A model generated the notes under the pieces. That model saw nothing but the letters and a program-made list of their open reading frames with translations, was not told where the DNA came from and did no database searches. From assembly GCA_022820625.1 (NCBI GenBank), contig JAJEFE010000010.1:1-36112 (forward strand): a DNA stretch of 36,112 nucleotides, in the 5' to 3' direction. This DNA comes from Gammaproteobacteria bacterium. Its GTDB lineage: Bacteria > Pseudomonadota > Gammaproteobacteria > Steroidobacterales > Rariloculaceae. Within the stretch, counting starts at the first letter, position 1; the number at the start of each line of letters is the position of its first letter. The position numbers and the translations under genes are program-made. Of the stretch, positions 1 through 8,221 are shown one piece after another.

Positions 1-226
1 GCTTGGGGTGAAAATCCGGCGCCGAGACCGGAAACGGCCCAAAATCCCGCCAAAACCGCCGATTCCTGGGGTAAAGTTCTTTTTGGACTTGCTCGAAACC
101 TTTATCGATCAAAGGCTTCCGAACAGCGCAAGAGGCTCAAACCGGAAATCAAGGCTACCGAGTGTCCGCTACAAGGCCGTTCCGGATGTTGTCCATTGAA
201 CACCCGGTTACGCTATCCTCGCCACG
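1..226. other. Leading intergenic stretch, no supported gene
   Basis: I see no convincing gene here. The one short open frame (8-199 +) is Arg/Lys/Pro-rich, has no ribosome binding site and resembles nothing I know. A -10-like TATCCT (214-219) lies about 7 bases before the ATG at 227 with no Shine-Dalgarno between. The ankyrin gene could therefore be leaderless, but no well-spaced -35 box is visible. Confidence 0.4.
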
Positions 227-736
227 ATGAAAGCGCACTGGAATACACCCGCCTATTTTGAATCTGCTGCTGCCGCAGACATCGCTGCCGCACTTGAACG
301 AGGCGCCGACCCGAAGGCTCGGGACCACGGCGGCGCGACCCCGCTGCATCATGCCGTGGCATGGAACTCCGATCCGGCCGTGATAGGTCTTCTGGTGTCA
401 GCGGGCGCGGACCCCAGCGCGCGCACCGTCAACGGGGAAACGCCCCTGCATTTCGCGGTGATGCTGAACAACGATCCTGCCGTGATCGGCGCGCTGATCG
501 AGAGTGGTTCCAACCCGGCGATCGGAGACGAACTGGGCGAGACGCCGCTGCACCGGGCCGCCGCCACCAACGACAATCCCGCCGTGATCGAGGCGCTGCT
601 GGATGCAGGCGCGGATCCCTCGGTCATGGATACGTGGGGGCGTACGCCATGGGACCGCGCCAGGCTCAACAATGCCATCAAGGGTTCCAGCGCGCTCCGG
701 CGTCTTCGGCCGGATGATCGAGTCAACGCAGAGTAA
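227..736 (+). CDS. Ankyrin-repeat protein
   Basis: A 169-residue protein built almost entirely of ankyrin repeats, which usually bind other proteins. Three full repeats of about 33 residues start at residues ~35, ~69 and ~103, each opening with G-x-TPLH and carrying the rarer DPAVI/NPAVI helix and a GADP or GSNP turn. A fourth, degenerate repeat starts GRTPWDRA near residue 137. There is no signal peptide or membrane segment, so it is probably cytoplasmic. The ATG at 227 has no clear Shine-Dalgarno. The stop lies 13 bases before the aminotransferase start, so the two may be co-transcribed. The partner is unknown. Confidence 0.85.
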   Translation: MKAHWNTPAYFESAAAADIAAALERGADPKARDHGGATPLHHAVAWNSDPAVIGLLVSAGADPSARTVNGETPLHFAVMLNNDPAVIGALIESGSNPAIGDELGETPLHRAAATNDNPAVIEALLDAGADPSVMDTWGRTPWDRARLNNAIKGSSALRRLRPDDRVNAE

Positions 737-749
737 ATCAGGGAAATAC

Positions 750-2150
750 ATGGACAAGGCACTGCACAACCGATTCTCCCCCGGTTCGATCGAATCGCGG
801 GACCTGCAACACATGTTGCACCCGATCACGAACCTTGAGCTGCTGCACCGGACCGGGCCCCTGGTGCAGGAACGGGCCAGTGGCGTCTACCTGTGGGACA
901 ACAACGGCAAACAGTACCTTGAAGGAATGGCGGGGTTGTGGTGCACCGCGCTCGGTTACGGCGAGGAGGAGTTGATCCGCGTCGCCGAGGACCAGCTTCG
1001 GAAACTGAGCTACGGGCCCACGTTCGTCGGCAAGACCAACGAGCCCAGCGTTCTGTTGGCCGAAAAGCTCAAGGCGATGGTTTCGTTCGATGCCGACCGC
1101 GTGTTTTTCGGGCTGTCCGGCAGCGATGCCAACGAGACCCAGGCCAAGCTGATTTGGTACTACCACAATCTGATCGGTCAGCCCGAACGGAAGAAAATCA
1201 TCAGCCGATTGCGGGGCTACCACGGAACGTCGCTCGCGGGCGGATCCCTCACCGGCCTGCCGCAGTTTCACAGCCATTTCGACCTGCCGCTGCCCGGGTT
1301 TCTGCATACCGAGAGCCCGTACTACTATCGGCAAGCCCTTGACGGAGAAAGCGAGTCCGACTTCTGCGACCGGCTGTCCGGATCCCTGGAGGCGCTGATC
1401 CAGCGCGAAGGCCCGGAAACGATCGCGGCGTTCATCGCCGAGCCCGTCCAGGGAGCAGGCGGCGTCATCGTTCCCCCGGAGGGTTACTTTCCCAGGATCC
1501 AGGCGGTGCTGGACAAGTACGGAATCATCCTGATCGACGATGAGGTGATCTGCGGGTTCGGCCGTACCGGGCGGGCGTTCGGCGCGCAGACCGTCGACAT
1601 GCGGCCCACCACCATGACTGTCGCAAAGGCCCTGTCGTCGGCGTACCTGCCCATCAGCGCGGTCCTCGTGCCGGAGTACATGTACGAACCGATGATCGAA
1701 GCCAGCGGCGAGGTGGGCACCTTCGGACACGGCTTCACCTATTCCGGGCACCCGGTCTGCGCGGCGGTGGCGCTTCGGAACCTTGAGCTGATGGAAGAGC
1801 GCGAGATCTTCGCCCACGCCGCAGCGATGGGGGAAGTGTTTCAGCGTCGGCTGCGGGCGCTGGCGGATCACCCGCTGGTTGGCGATGTCCGCGGTGTGGG
1901 CCTGATGGGCGGCGTGGAACTCGTGGAGGACAGGCAGACCGGAAAACCGTTCGAGTCGTCGCTGGGAGTGGGCCTGATCTGCATGGAGCACGCTCACGAA
2001 GCCGGCCTGCTCGTCCGGCCGCTCGGCGACACCATTGCGCTTTGCCCGCCATTGATCATCACCGTCGATCAGATTGACGAATTGTTCGGCAAGCTGGACA
2101 CGGCGCTGGACAAGACGCTGGATCAGGTGTCGGATCAGATGAGCGGGTAG
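750..2150 (+). CDS. Class III PLP-dependent aminotransferase
   Basis: A 466-residue fold-type I aminotransferase of class III (omega-amino acid:pyruvate, GABA, putrescine or diaminobutyrate type). Visible marks are the N-terminal LEGMAGLWCTALGYG block, the GSDANETQAK cofactor-phosphate region, the RGYHGTS motif, the DDEVICGFGRTG block with the PLP-pyridine Asp, and the Schiff-base lysine at about residue 293 in TVAKALSS. I chose the ATG at 750, preceded by a purine-rich CAGGGAAA, over the longer frame opening at 603 because the upstream residues overlap the ankyrin gene and do not look like the family. Amino donor and acceptor cannot be read from sequence. It sits 37 bases before the 5-alpha-reductase-like gene on the same strand. 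Confidence 0.93.
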   Translation: MDKALHNRFSPGSIESRDLQHMLHPITNLELLHRTGPLVQERASGVYLWDNNGKQYLEGMAGLWCTALGYGEEELIRVAEDQLRKLSYGPTFVGKTNEPSVLLAEKLKAMVSFDADRVFFGLSGSDANETQAKLIWYYHNLIGQPERKKIISRLRGYHGTSLAGGSLTGLPQFHSHFDLPLPGFLHTESPYYYRQALDGESESDFCDRLSGSLEALIQREGPETIAAFIAEPVQGAGGVIVPPEGYFPRIQAVLDKYGIILIDDEVICGFGRTGRAFGAQTVDMRPTTMTVAKALSSAYLPISAVLVPEYMYEPMIEASGEVGTFGHGFTYSGHPVCAAVALRNLELMEEREIFAHAAAMGEVFQRRLRALADHPLVGDVRGVGLMGGVELVEDRQTGKPFESSLGVGLICMEHAHEAGLLVRPLGDTIALCPPLIITVDQIDELFGKLDTALDKTLDQVSDQMSG

Positions 2151-2187
2151 ATTCGCCCATCATGCCTGTCACCAGGGGAGTTCCGGA

Positions 2188-2949
2188 TTGACTGAGGTAC
2201 AGATCCACGGAATCGCCGTGTGGGCCATCATCGCCCTGGCCGTGGTGACGTTTCTCTACCTGCTGCGGTTCACCGCGCCGTTCGGCCGCCACTATGCCGG
2301 GGCCGGCTGGGGCCCGCACATATCCAACAGGATCGGCTGGGTCGTCATGGAACTGCCGGCAACGGTGCTGTTTGCCCTGATCTACTTCAACGGCGACGCC
2401 TCACGGCAATGGGTCCCGCTGATCTTTCTCGCCATGTGGCAGGCCCACTACCTGCACAGAACCTTCGTATTCCCGTTTCGAACCCGAACCGGCGGCAAGA
2501 GGATCCCCATCGCCGTTGTCGCCTCGGGCTTTCTCTTCAATCTCATCAACGCGTACATCAATGCCCGGTTCGTATCGAGCATGGGCGAGTACTCCACGGA
2601 CTGGCTGACCGACCCGCGATTCCTCGCCGGCCTGGCGATCTTCGCCGCCGGCATGGCTCTCAACATCCGCTCCGACAACATTCTGCTGAAACTGCGGGGC
2701 TCGGGAAACTCCGGCTACTCGATACCGCGCGGCGGCGCATACCGCTACGTCTCGTGCCCCAACTACCTCGGCGAAATCATCGAATGGGCCGGCTGGGCAC
2801 TGGCCACCTGGTCCCTCGCCGGCTTCGCCTTCTTCCTCTACACCGCTGCAAACCTGGCCCCCAGAGCGCTCAGCCACCACAAGTGGTACCAGGCACGCTT
2901 CCCCGACTACCCCCACAACCGCATGGCCCTCATCCCCGGCATTCTCTGA
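2188..2949 (+). CDS. 3-oxo-5-alpha-steroid 4-dehydrogenase family membrane protein
   Basis: A 253-residue multi-pass membrane protein of the steroid 5-alpha-reductase family (C-terminal domain PF02544). In eukaryotes these enzymes reduce the delta-4 double bond of 3-oxo-steroids with NADPH. The C-terminal half has the family marks in order: GYSIPRGG (~residue 180), YVSCPNYLGEIIEW with the Asn-Tyr and Glu positions, WALATWS, and the terminal HHKWYQARFPDYP block. About six hydrophobic segments are visible. The start is TTG at 2188, supported by AGGGGAG about nine bases upstream; there is no better ATG. The substrate may be a sterol or another enone lipid. The neighbouring aminotransferase does not clarify the role. 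Family call firm, substrate unknown. Confidence 0.85.
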   Translation: MTEVQIHGIAVWAIIALAVVTFLYLLRFTAPFGRHYAGAGWGPHISNRIGWVVMELPATVLFALIYFNGDASRQWVPLIFLAMWQAHYLHRTFVFPFRTRTGGKRIPIAVVASGFLFNLINAYINARFVSSMGEYSTDWLTDPRFLAGLAIFAAGMALNIRSDNILLKLRGSGNSGYSIPRGGAYRYVSCPNYLGEIIEWAGWALATWSLAGFAFFLYTAANLAPRALSHHKWYQARFPDYPHNRMALIPGIL

Positions 2950-3033
2950 CTCACACCCGGAAGACGAAGAATCGCGCTTGCGATTCACTCAAGACGCGAT
3001 CGGCAATCGCATTCGGAATGATGCTGTTCGCCA

Positions 3034-3062
3034 TTGACGTTTCGAGGCTCACCTGTTATACA
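3034..3062 (+). promoter_or_regulatory. Sigma-70 promoter of vapBC
   Basis: TTGACG (3034-3039) and TATACA (3057-3062) are separated by exactly 17 bases. TGT directly precedes the -10, giving an extended -10 as well. It lies about 30 bases upstream of the antitoxin start and is the best promoter match in the window. Confidence 0.75.
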
Positions 3063-3067
3063 CAAAT

Positions 3068-3081
3068 CTATACACATATAG
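3068..3081 (+). promoter_or_regulatory. Palindromic operator of vapBC
   Basis: CTATACACATATAG is an inverted repeat (arms CTATA and TATAG, spacer CACA) just after the -10 box, around the expected transcription start. TATACAC also occurs upstream at 3057, so there may be two half-related sites. VapB antitoxins usually repress their own operon from such sites; its use here is inferred. The arm ends at the GAGGTG ribosome binding site (3081-3086). Confidence 0.6.
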
Positions 3082-3092
3082 AGGTGTAAGAC

Positions 3093-3296
3093 ATGCGGAC
3101 CAACATCGAACTTGATCGGAAACTTGTCCGCGAGGCCCAGCAGTTGAGCCGGATAAAGACCATGAGGGCCTTGATTCATCAGGCCTTACTGGAGTTCGTG
3201 GGTAACCGCAAACGGCTCGACCTGAGGGAACTCGAGGGCTCCAACCTGCTGGATCCGGACTACGATCACAAGGTACTTCGGCCACCCGAAATCTGA
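3093..3296 (+). CDS. vapB: VapB-type antitoxin
   Basis: A 67-residue antitoxin of the VapB/DUF2191 type. It begins MRTNIELDRKLVREAQQLS, the usual ribbon-helix-helix strand and first helix, followed by TMRALIHQALLEFV, the second helix. The C-terminal tail is acidic and hydrophobic (LEGSNLLDPDYDHK) and would fold onto the toxin and block its active site. A good Shine-Dalgarno (GAGGTG) sits six bases before the ATG. The toxin gene starts five bases after the stop, which is typical of a co-translated TA pair. The dimer probably binds the palindrome at 3068-3081. Confidence 0.9.
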   Translation: MRTNIELDRKLVREAQQLSRIKTMRALIHQALLEFVGNRKRLDLRELEGSNLLDPDYDHKVLRPPEI

Positions 3297-3301
3297 TCGC
3301 A

Positions 3302-3751
3302 ATGTACCTGGTGGACACATCGGTGTGGGTTGACTATATCCGTGGCCGCGACCGATTCCATGTCCGCTTTCTGCGGGACCTGCTGTCGAACCCGCTTGCG
3401 GTAAGCATCACGCCCCTCATTTACATGGAAATTCTGCAGGGCGCACGCGACCCGGCGTCGTACGATCGATTGCATAGCTACTTCGGCGGACAACGATTTG
3501 TCGACTTCGACCGGCCGCTCGATGGCCACGCGGCAGCGGCCCGTTTGTACCTCGACTGTCGGCGGCGGGGCGTGACCGTTCGATCCAGCCTGGACTGCTT
3601 GATTGCGCAATGCGCCATCGAGTCGGATCTGACCCTTTTCCACCACGACCGCGACTTCCGTAACATCGCCTCGGTCGTACCGTCGCTCAAGGAAAAGAAC
3701 TTTCTCGATTCGGTTGAACCGCCTCGCAGTCGCGCACGTCGACGGCAATAG
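3302..3751 (+). CDS. vapC: VapC-type PIN-domain ribonuclease toxin
   Basis: A 149-residue PIN-domain protein, the Mg-dependent RNase partner of the antitoxin upstream. It opens MYLVDTSVWVDYIRG with the first catalytic Asp. Later acidic positions are the Glu in YMEILQGA, the Asp in SSLDCLIAQCA and the Asp in FHHDRDF. Length is slightly above the usual ~130-140 because of an Arg-rich tail (residues ~140-149). All four acidic active-site positions are present, so the toxin looks intact. VapC toxins usually cleave tRNA-fMet or the 23S sarcin-ricin loop; which applies here cannot be told. It faces gloB tail to tail across 82 bases. Confidence 0.92.
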   Translation: MYLVDTSVWVDYIRGRDRFHVRFLRDLLSNPLAVSITPLIYMEILQGARDPASYDRLHSYFGGQRFVDFDRPLDGHAAAARLYLDCRRRGVTVRSSLDCLIAQCAIESDLTLFHHDRDFRNIASVVPSLKEKNFLDSVEPPRSRARRRQ

Positions 3752-3833
3752 CCCGCGACGTCGCAACTCGGGCCTTCGTCACCCTTCCGTAATTCGCTCC
3801 AGCCACTCCGGAATGACACAATCAAGGTGCGGA

Positions 3834-4619
3834 TCAGAACTGATCTTTCAGCGTCCGCGTCCGCGCGAAGACTTCCACGAGATCGGCTTCGGCCGTGTTT
3901 GATCCGCCCAGACCGACCATGCTGCGAATCTCATCGCTCATGGGCCGCAAGAATGGATTGGTGGCCTTCTCTTCGCCCATCGTCGTCGGCACGGTCGGCA
4001 CGTTGGCGGCTCGCATCGCGTCGACCTTGCGTGACCGCCGGGTCAGAGCGTCATTGCCCGGTTCCACCGTCAGGGCGAACCGGGCGTTGTCCTGGGTGTA
4101 TTCATGGGCGCAGTAGACCAGAGTGTCGTCAGGCCAGCTCATGAGCTTTTGCAGCGACGACCACATCTGCGCCGGGGTCCCTTCAAAGAGCCGCCCGCAG
4201 CCCATGGCGAACAGGGTGTCTCCAACGAAGGCGACGCCGTCCTCGGGCAGGTGGTAGACGATGTGCCCGCGAGTGTGTCCGGGCGTGTCGTAGACCCGGA
4301 CCGGGTGGCCGCCGAGCAGGAACTCGTCGCCTTCCCCGACCTCCGTGTCGATGCCGGGGATTCGCGCCGCGTCGGCCCGCGGACCGACGATCCGGCAGCC
4401 GGTGGCTTCCTTGATGGCCAGGTTGCCGCCGGCATGGTCGTGGTGATGATGCGTGTTGAGGATGTGCGTCAGTCGCCAGCCCTTGTCGTCGAGTGCCGCG
4501 AGGATCGGTCCCACCTCCGGGGTATCCACCGCCGCCGTCACGCCGGCCTCCGCGTCGTGGAGCAGAAAACCGTAGTTGTCCCGCAGGCACGGGAACATGT
4601 GTATCTCGATTGGCTTCAT
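3834..4619 (-). CDS. gloB: Hydroxyacylglutathione hydrolase (glyoxalase II)
   Basis: A 261-residue metallo-beta-lactamase-fold thioesterase that hydrolyses S-lactoylglutathione to lactate and glutathione, the second step of methylglyoxal detoxification. It has THHHHDHAGG near residue 58, further metal ligands in TPGHTRGH and VGDTLFAMGCGR, the YCAHEYT motif, and the C-terminal HAGH-type domain with NPFLR. Length matches the family. The start at 4619 (MKPIEIHMFPCLRDNYG) is preceded by AAGGATC and is the normal GloB N-terminus; the frame is open further upstream into thrS but that part is not family-like. It is transcribed divergently from thrS. Confidence 0.96.
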   Translation of the reverse strand: MKPIEIHMFPCLRDNYGFLLHDAEAGVTAAVDTPEVGPILAALDDKGWRLTHILNTHHHHDHAGGNLAIKEATGCRIVGPRADAARIPGIDTEVGEGDEFLLGGHPVRVYDTPGHTRGHIVYHLPEDGVAFVGDTLFAMGCGRLFEGTPAQMWSSLQKLMSWPDDTLVYCAHEYTQDNARFALTVEPGNDALTRRSRKVDAMRAANVPTVPTTMGEEKATNPFLRPMSDEIRSMVGLGGSNTAEADLVEVFARTRTLKDQF

Positions 4620-4740
4620 TGGCTGATCCTTGGATTTCGGCTCGTCGGTCGAGCGGATTCGTACGGTCGGGGCGGTTTTGCCGGCACCGTTATCGTACAA
4701 TGCGTGGCCGCGCGCGCAAGGCGAATCGAGCGAATCGAGC

Positions 4741-6654
4741 ATGCCGGAAATCACCCTGCCAGACGGATCCAAGAAGGCCTTCCCGGAAGCCGTGACCGGG
4801 CTTGGCGTGGCCGAATCCATCGGCGCCGGGCTCGCGAAGGCTGCCGTTGCCGTGCGTGTGGATGGCGAAATGCGGGACCTGAGCGCGGAAATCGCAGCCG
4901 ATTCGGCCGTGGAGATCATCACCCGTACTTCCGAGGACGGGCTGGAAGTCCTGCGCCACGATGCCGCCCATGTCATGGCAGAAGCGGTCAAGGAACTCTA
5001 TCCCGAAACCCAGGTGACCATCGGCCCGGCCATCACGGACGGGTTCTACTACGATTTCGCCCGCGACGAAGCCTTCACGCCGGAGGACCTGGAGCGCATC
5101 GAAGCGCGAATGCGCGACATCGTGCAACGCGACGAGCCGGTCGTTCGGGAGGTCTGGGACCGCGCGGGCGCGGTGGATTTCTTCAAGGGCCAGGGCGAGG
5201 TCTACAAGGCGGAAATCATCGCCGGCATCCCGGAGGGAGAGGAGGTCACCGTATACCGGCAGGGCCAGTTCGTGGACTTGTGCCGCGGCCCGCACATGCC
5301 CTCCACCGGGCGCCTGGGCCGTGCCTTCAAGCTCACCAAACTGGCGGGCGCGTACTGGCGGGGCGACTCCCGGAACGAGATGCTGCAGCGCATCTACGGC
5401 ACCGCCTGGGCCAGCAACAAGGACCTCAGAAAGTACCTGCACCGCGTGGAAGAAGCCGAGCGGCGCGATCATCGCCGGCTGGGACGGCAGATGGACCTGT
5501 TCCACTTCCAGGACGAGGCCGTCGGCGCGGTGTTCTGGCATGACAAGGGCTGGACGTTGTTCCGGACGCTGGTGGAGTACATGCGCCGCCGTCAGGATGC
5601 GGCGGGCTACCAGGAGGTCAACACGCCCGAACTGATGGACCGCAGCCTGTGGGAAGCCTCCGGGCACTGGGATACGTTCGGCGAGAACATGTTCACCAGC
5701 CGCACCGAGGACGAACGCCTGTGGGCCATCAAGCCAATGAACTGCCCCGGGCACGTGCAGGTATTCAGGAATGCGCTACGCAGCTACCGGGAGTTGCCGC
5801 TGCGCCTGTCCGAATTCGGCAAGGTGCACCGCTACGAACCCTCGGGCGCGCTGCACGGGCTGATGCGGGTGCGGGCCTTTACCCAGGACGACGCCCATAT
5901 CTTTTGCACCGCGGACCAGATCACCGAGGAAACCGGCGGGGTCTGTAACCTGGTGCTCGGCATATACCGTGACCTGGGCTTTGATGATGTGGTGGTCAAG
6001 TTCGCCGACAGGCCGCCGCGCCGTGTCGGCGATGACCGCATCTGGGACCGGGCCGAGGCAGCCCTGCAGCAGGCCATGGACGAGTTGGGCCTGGACTACT
6101 CCCACAACCCCGGCGAGGGGGCGTTCTACGGTCCGAAGATCGAGTTCGCGCTCAAGGACGCCATCGGCCGCGAATGGCAGTGCGGCACATTGCAGGTGGA
6201 CCTAAACCTGCCCGGCCGACTGGGCGCAACCTACATCGGCGAGGACGGCGACCGGCATACGCCCGTGCTGCTGCACCGCGCGCTGTTCGGCTCCCTGGAG
6301 CGGTTCATCGGCATACTGATCGAGCACTACGCGGGCAACCTGCCGCTCTGGCTGGCGCCCCGGCAGGTGGTGGTGGCCACCATCACCTCGGACGCCGATG
6401 CCTACGCCGCGGAGGTCCTGGGCGCGCTTGAGGGCGCCGGGCTGCGTGCGGCGGCGGATCTCAGAAACGAGAAGATCAACTACAAGGTGCGCGAGCACAG
6501 CGTCGCGAAAACACCGGTCATCATCGCGGTGGGCAAGCGTGAAGTGGAACAGCGCACAGTCTCCATCCGGCGCCTCGGCCGGAAGGCTCAGCAGGTCATG
6601 GGCCTGGACGAGGCGGTGAGCCGGCTGGCGGAAGAATCTCAACCGCCGGGATAG
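4741..6654 (+). CDS. thrS: Threonyl-tRNA synthetase
   Basis: A 637-residue class II synthetase that charges tRNA-Thr, full length for the bacterial enzyme. Domains in order are the N-terminal TGS domain (residues 1-~60), the editing domain with [11 protein letters not shown] and the DLCRGPH cysteine, the catalytic core with motif 1, the zinc-ligand MNCPGHV block and motif 2 ([22 protein letters not shown]), motif 3 near [11 protein letters not shown], and the anticodon-binding domain (~540-637). The start [10 protein letters not shown] is the standard N-terminus; the frame opens at 4630 but that part is not family-like. Unlike most gammaproteobacteria, infC, rpmI and rplT do not follow. A tRNA-Thr(UGU) gene lies at 22637-22712. 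Confidence 0.98.
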   Translation: MPEITLPDGSKKAFPEAVTGLGVAESIGAGLAKAAVAVRVDGEMRDLSAEIAADSAVEIITRTSEDGLEVLRHDAAHVMAEAVKELYPETQVTIGPAITDGFYYDFARDEAFTPEDLERIEARMRDIVQRDEPVVREVWDRAGAVDFFKGQGEVYKAEIIAGIPEGEEVTVYRQGQFVDLCRGPHMPSTGRLGRAFKLTKLAGAYWRGDSRNEMLQRIYGTAWASNKDLRKYLHRVEEAERRDHRRLGRQMDLFHFQDEAVGAVFWHDKGWTLFRTLVEYMRRRQDAAGYQEVNTPELMDRSLWEASGHWDTFGENMFTSRTEDERLWAIKPMNCPGHVQVFRNALRSYRELPLRLSEFGKVHRYEPSGALHGLMRVRAFTQDDAHIFCTADQITEETGGVCNLVLGIYRDLGFDDVVVKFADRPPRRVGDDRIWDRAEAALQQAMDELGLDYSHNPGEGAFYGPKIEFALKDAIGREWQCGTLQVDLNLPGRLGATYIGEDGDRHTPVLLHRALFGSLERFIGILIEHYAGNLPLWLAPRQVVVATITSDADAYAAEVLGALEGAGLRAAADLRNEKINYKVREHSVAKTPVIIAVGKREVEQRTVSIRRLGRKAQQVMGLDEAVSRLAEESQPPG

Positions 6655-6669
6655 GTCCGTCCCCGGACC
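6654..6669 (+). terminator. Short hairpin after thrS
   Basis: GGTCCG-TCCC-CGGACC is a perfect six-base-pair stem beginning at the last base of the thrS stop codon. There is no T-run, so it is a weak terminator at best and may only protect the mRNA end. The next gene starts 25 bases later on the same strand. Confidence 0.35.
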
Positions 6670-6694
6670 CAACCCGAGCTGACAGGGAAAGTCT

Positions 6695-7549
6695 ATGCGA
6701 GTAACCAGTTTCGAGCACAACGGCAGAGCCGGTTTCGGCGTGGTGGTCGATGGCGGCGTCGTCGATGCCGGCGCCCGGCTGGCAGGGAAGTTTTCCGACC
6801 TGCGGGACGTTCTGAGGCGCGGCGCGCTGTCGTGGCTGCACGAATTGACGAGCCGGGCGCCGGACCTCGCCGAGGACGACATCAGCTTCCTGCCGCCGAT
6901 TCCCGACCCGTCCAAGATCCTCTGTGTCGGTATCAATTACATGGGCCACATCCGGGAAACCGGCCGCGACGTGCCCGGTCATCCGGTTCTCTTCACCCGA
7001 TTCGCCGACAGCTTCGTGGGCCACGGCCAGCCGATGATCCGCCCCCGGGTCTCCACCGACTACGACTACGAGGGGGAAATGGCGGTGATCATCGGCAAAC
7101 ATGCCCGCCACGTGCCCCGCTCGCGAGCCATGGAGCACGTAGCCGGCTTCACCTGTTGCAACGAAGGCAGCGTTCGCGACTACCAGTACCACACCATCCA
7201 GTTCACGGCCGGAAAGAATTTCCACCGCAGCGGCGCTATGGGACCCTGGATGGTGACACGCGACGAGCAGCCCGACCCGGCGGCATTACACCTTCAGACA
7301 CGCCTCAATGGCGAGGTGCTTCAGGATGCCCCGGTGAGCGACCTGTGCTTCGACGTACCGCAACTCATCGCGTACTGCTCCACCTGGACCCCGCTGGATC
7401 CGGGAGACGTCATCGTCACCGGCACGCCCGGGGGCGTCGGCCGCGTGCGCAAGCCGCCGATCTGGATGAAGCCCGGAGACGTTGTCGAGATCGATATTCG
7501 CGGGATTGGCGTGCTGCGCAACACCATCGCCGACGAAGCCGGCGGCTAG
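6695..7549 (+). CDS. Fumarylacetoacetate hydrolase family protein
   Basis: A 284-residue FAH-superfamily enzyme (catechol meta-cleavage hydratase / acylpyruvase type). These enzymes use a divalent metal to cleave or hydrate beta-diketo acids. A ~65-residue N-terminal part precedes the core, which starts SKILCVGINYMGH. The metal-binding glutamates lie in YDYEGEMAVIIG (~residues 127-138), with the CCNEGSVRDYQ block (~150) and the late GDVIVTGTPGGVG loop (~235). CAGGGAAAG precedes the ATG. The family is used in aromatic catabolism, homogentisate degradation and oxaloacetate decarboxylation; nothing here fixes the substrate. It follows thrS by 40 bases and may be read through from it. Confidence 0.9.
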   Translation: MRVTSFEHNGRAGFGVVVDGGVVDAGARLAGKFSDLRDVLRRGALSWLHELTSRAPDLAEDDISFLPPIPDPSKILCVGINYMGHIRETGRDVPGHPVLFTRFADSFVGHGQPMIRPRVSTDYDYEGEMAVIIGKHARHVPRSRAMEHVAGFTCCNEGSVRDYQYHTIQFTAGKNFHRSGAMGPWMVTRDEQPDPAALHLQTRLNGEVLQDAPVSDLCFDVPQLIAYCSTWTPLDPGDVIVTGTPGGVGRVRKPPIWMKPGDVVEIDIRGIGVLRNTIADEAGG

Positions 7550-7576
7550 CGGCCCGGAGCTGTCGCCGCGGGCCGC
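7549..7576. terminator. Hairpin between convergent genes
   Basis: GCGGCCCG (7549-7556) and CGGGCCGC (7569-7576) form a perfect eight-base stem with a 12-base loop, placed between the ends of the FAH gene (+) and the RRM gene (-). It could stop transcription from both sides. There is no T-run on either strand. Confidence 0.4.
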
Positions 7577-7585
7577 CGTAGAGGT

Positions 7586-7882
7586 CTACCAGCGGCCGCC
7601 GCCGTATCCGCCGCGTCCGCCAGAGCTCCGCTTTTTCTGGGGCTTTGCTTCGTTGACCCTTAACGGCCGGCCGTCGAAGTCGGTGTTGTTGAGCGCCTCG
7701 ATCGCAGCTTGAGCCTCGGCATCGCTGCCCATCTCGATGAAGCCGAAACCCTTGCTTCGACCCGTATCGCGATCCGTGATGAGCTTCACGGACTCGACCG
7801 TGCCGCAGGCCTCGAATTTGCCCAGAATTGTCTGCTCGGTTGCCGAGTACGGCAAGTTACCCACGTAAAGTTTTCTACCCAT
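7586..7882 (-). CDS. RRM-domain RNA-binding protein
   Basis: A 98-residue single RNA-recognition-motif protein of the bacterial/cyanobacterial Rbp type, likely an RNA chaperone induced by cold or stress. RNP2 is KLYVGNL (residues 4-10) and RNP1 is KGFGFIEM (~44-51), with the full beta-alpha-beta-beta-alpha-beta layout to about residue 80. The tail is short, basic and glycine-rich (SSGGRGGYGGGRW), typical of this family. A strong AGGAGG ribosome binding site sits five bases before the ATG. About 190 bases separate it from the next minus-strand gene upstream, so it may have a long leader, as cold-shock genes often do. Confidence 0.93.
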   Translation of the reverse strand: MGRKLYVGNLPYSATEQTILGKFEACGTVESVKLITDRDTGRSKGFGFIEMGSDAEAQAAIEALNNTDFDGRPLRVNEAKPQKKRSSGGRGGYGGGRW

Positions 7883-8071
7883 GATGCCTCCTGTTGGCTG
7901 AGTGCCGCTAACGGAGGATCAGAGCAGGGTGCCCGAGACTCAATTGACGGTGGTGCGCGATCCTACTGCAATTGGTTTCAAATTGCTCTATCCGGCTGAT
8001 AAATTCGTATCGGTCGGACAGAGCGCCGGTTTTGGAGCTGGACGTTAGTCTCTGTAGATGTACCCGAATCC
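7883..8071 (-). other. Leader or intergenic region upstream of the RRM gene
   Basis: A 189-base gap between two minus-strand genes. It is less GC-rich than its surroundings. I see no well-spaced promoter and no gene. It may be a structured 5' leader of the RRM gene, but no fold stands out by eye. Confidence 0.3.
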
Positions 8072-8221
8072 TTATGGGTTCTCGGCATCTGGGAGATCCT
8101 CGGATTTCTTGGCCTTTTGCGCTTTCCTCAGCGCGCGCTTGGCTTCTTTCGCCCGGCGCTTTTCCAATTTGGCCTGCTCTCGCTGCCTCTTCGCGTACGT
8201 CTGTGGACTGCGTCTTGCCAC
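8072..8221 (-). CDS. Small basic conserved-looking protein
   Basis: I read a 49-residue protein from the GTG at 8221, which has AGGAG nine bases upstream. The frame opens at another GTG (8254), but that one has no ribosome binding site. With this start the protein opens ARRSPQTYAKRQREQAK, then a long Lys/Arg/Glu/Ala helix, then an acidic tail (SEDLPDAENP). It is a charged, probably single-helix protein without membrane segments. From memory I believe similar short 'SPxTYxKRxRE' proteins are common in proteobacteria, but I know no function. It lies in line with ttcA upstream (149-base gap). Confidence 0.6.
   Translation of the reverse strand: MARRSPQTYAKRQREQAKLEKRRAKEAKRALRKAQKAKKSEDLPDAENP

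Noticed and set aside
8..199. A 63-codon plus-strand frame at the left edge
   Set aside because: No ribosome binding site and no recognisable composition beyond Arg/Pro richness.
738..1997. A 419-codon minus-strand frame opposite the aminotransferase
   Set aside because: Antisense shadow; the plus-strand gene has all catalytic motifs and a sensible start.
4678..4701. thrS promoter from TTGCCG and TACAAT
   Set aside because: TACAAT is a fair -10, but the spacing to TTGCCG is only 12 bases, and no other -35 stands out.
4104..5543. A 479-codon plus-strand frame spanning gloB and the start of thrS
   Set aside because: Overlaps two certain genes, no family features, no good start.
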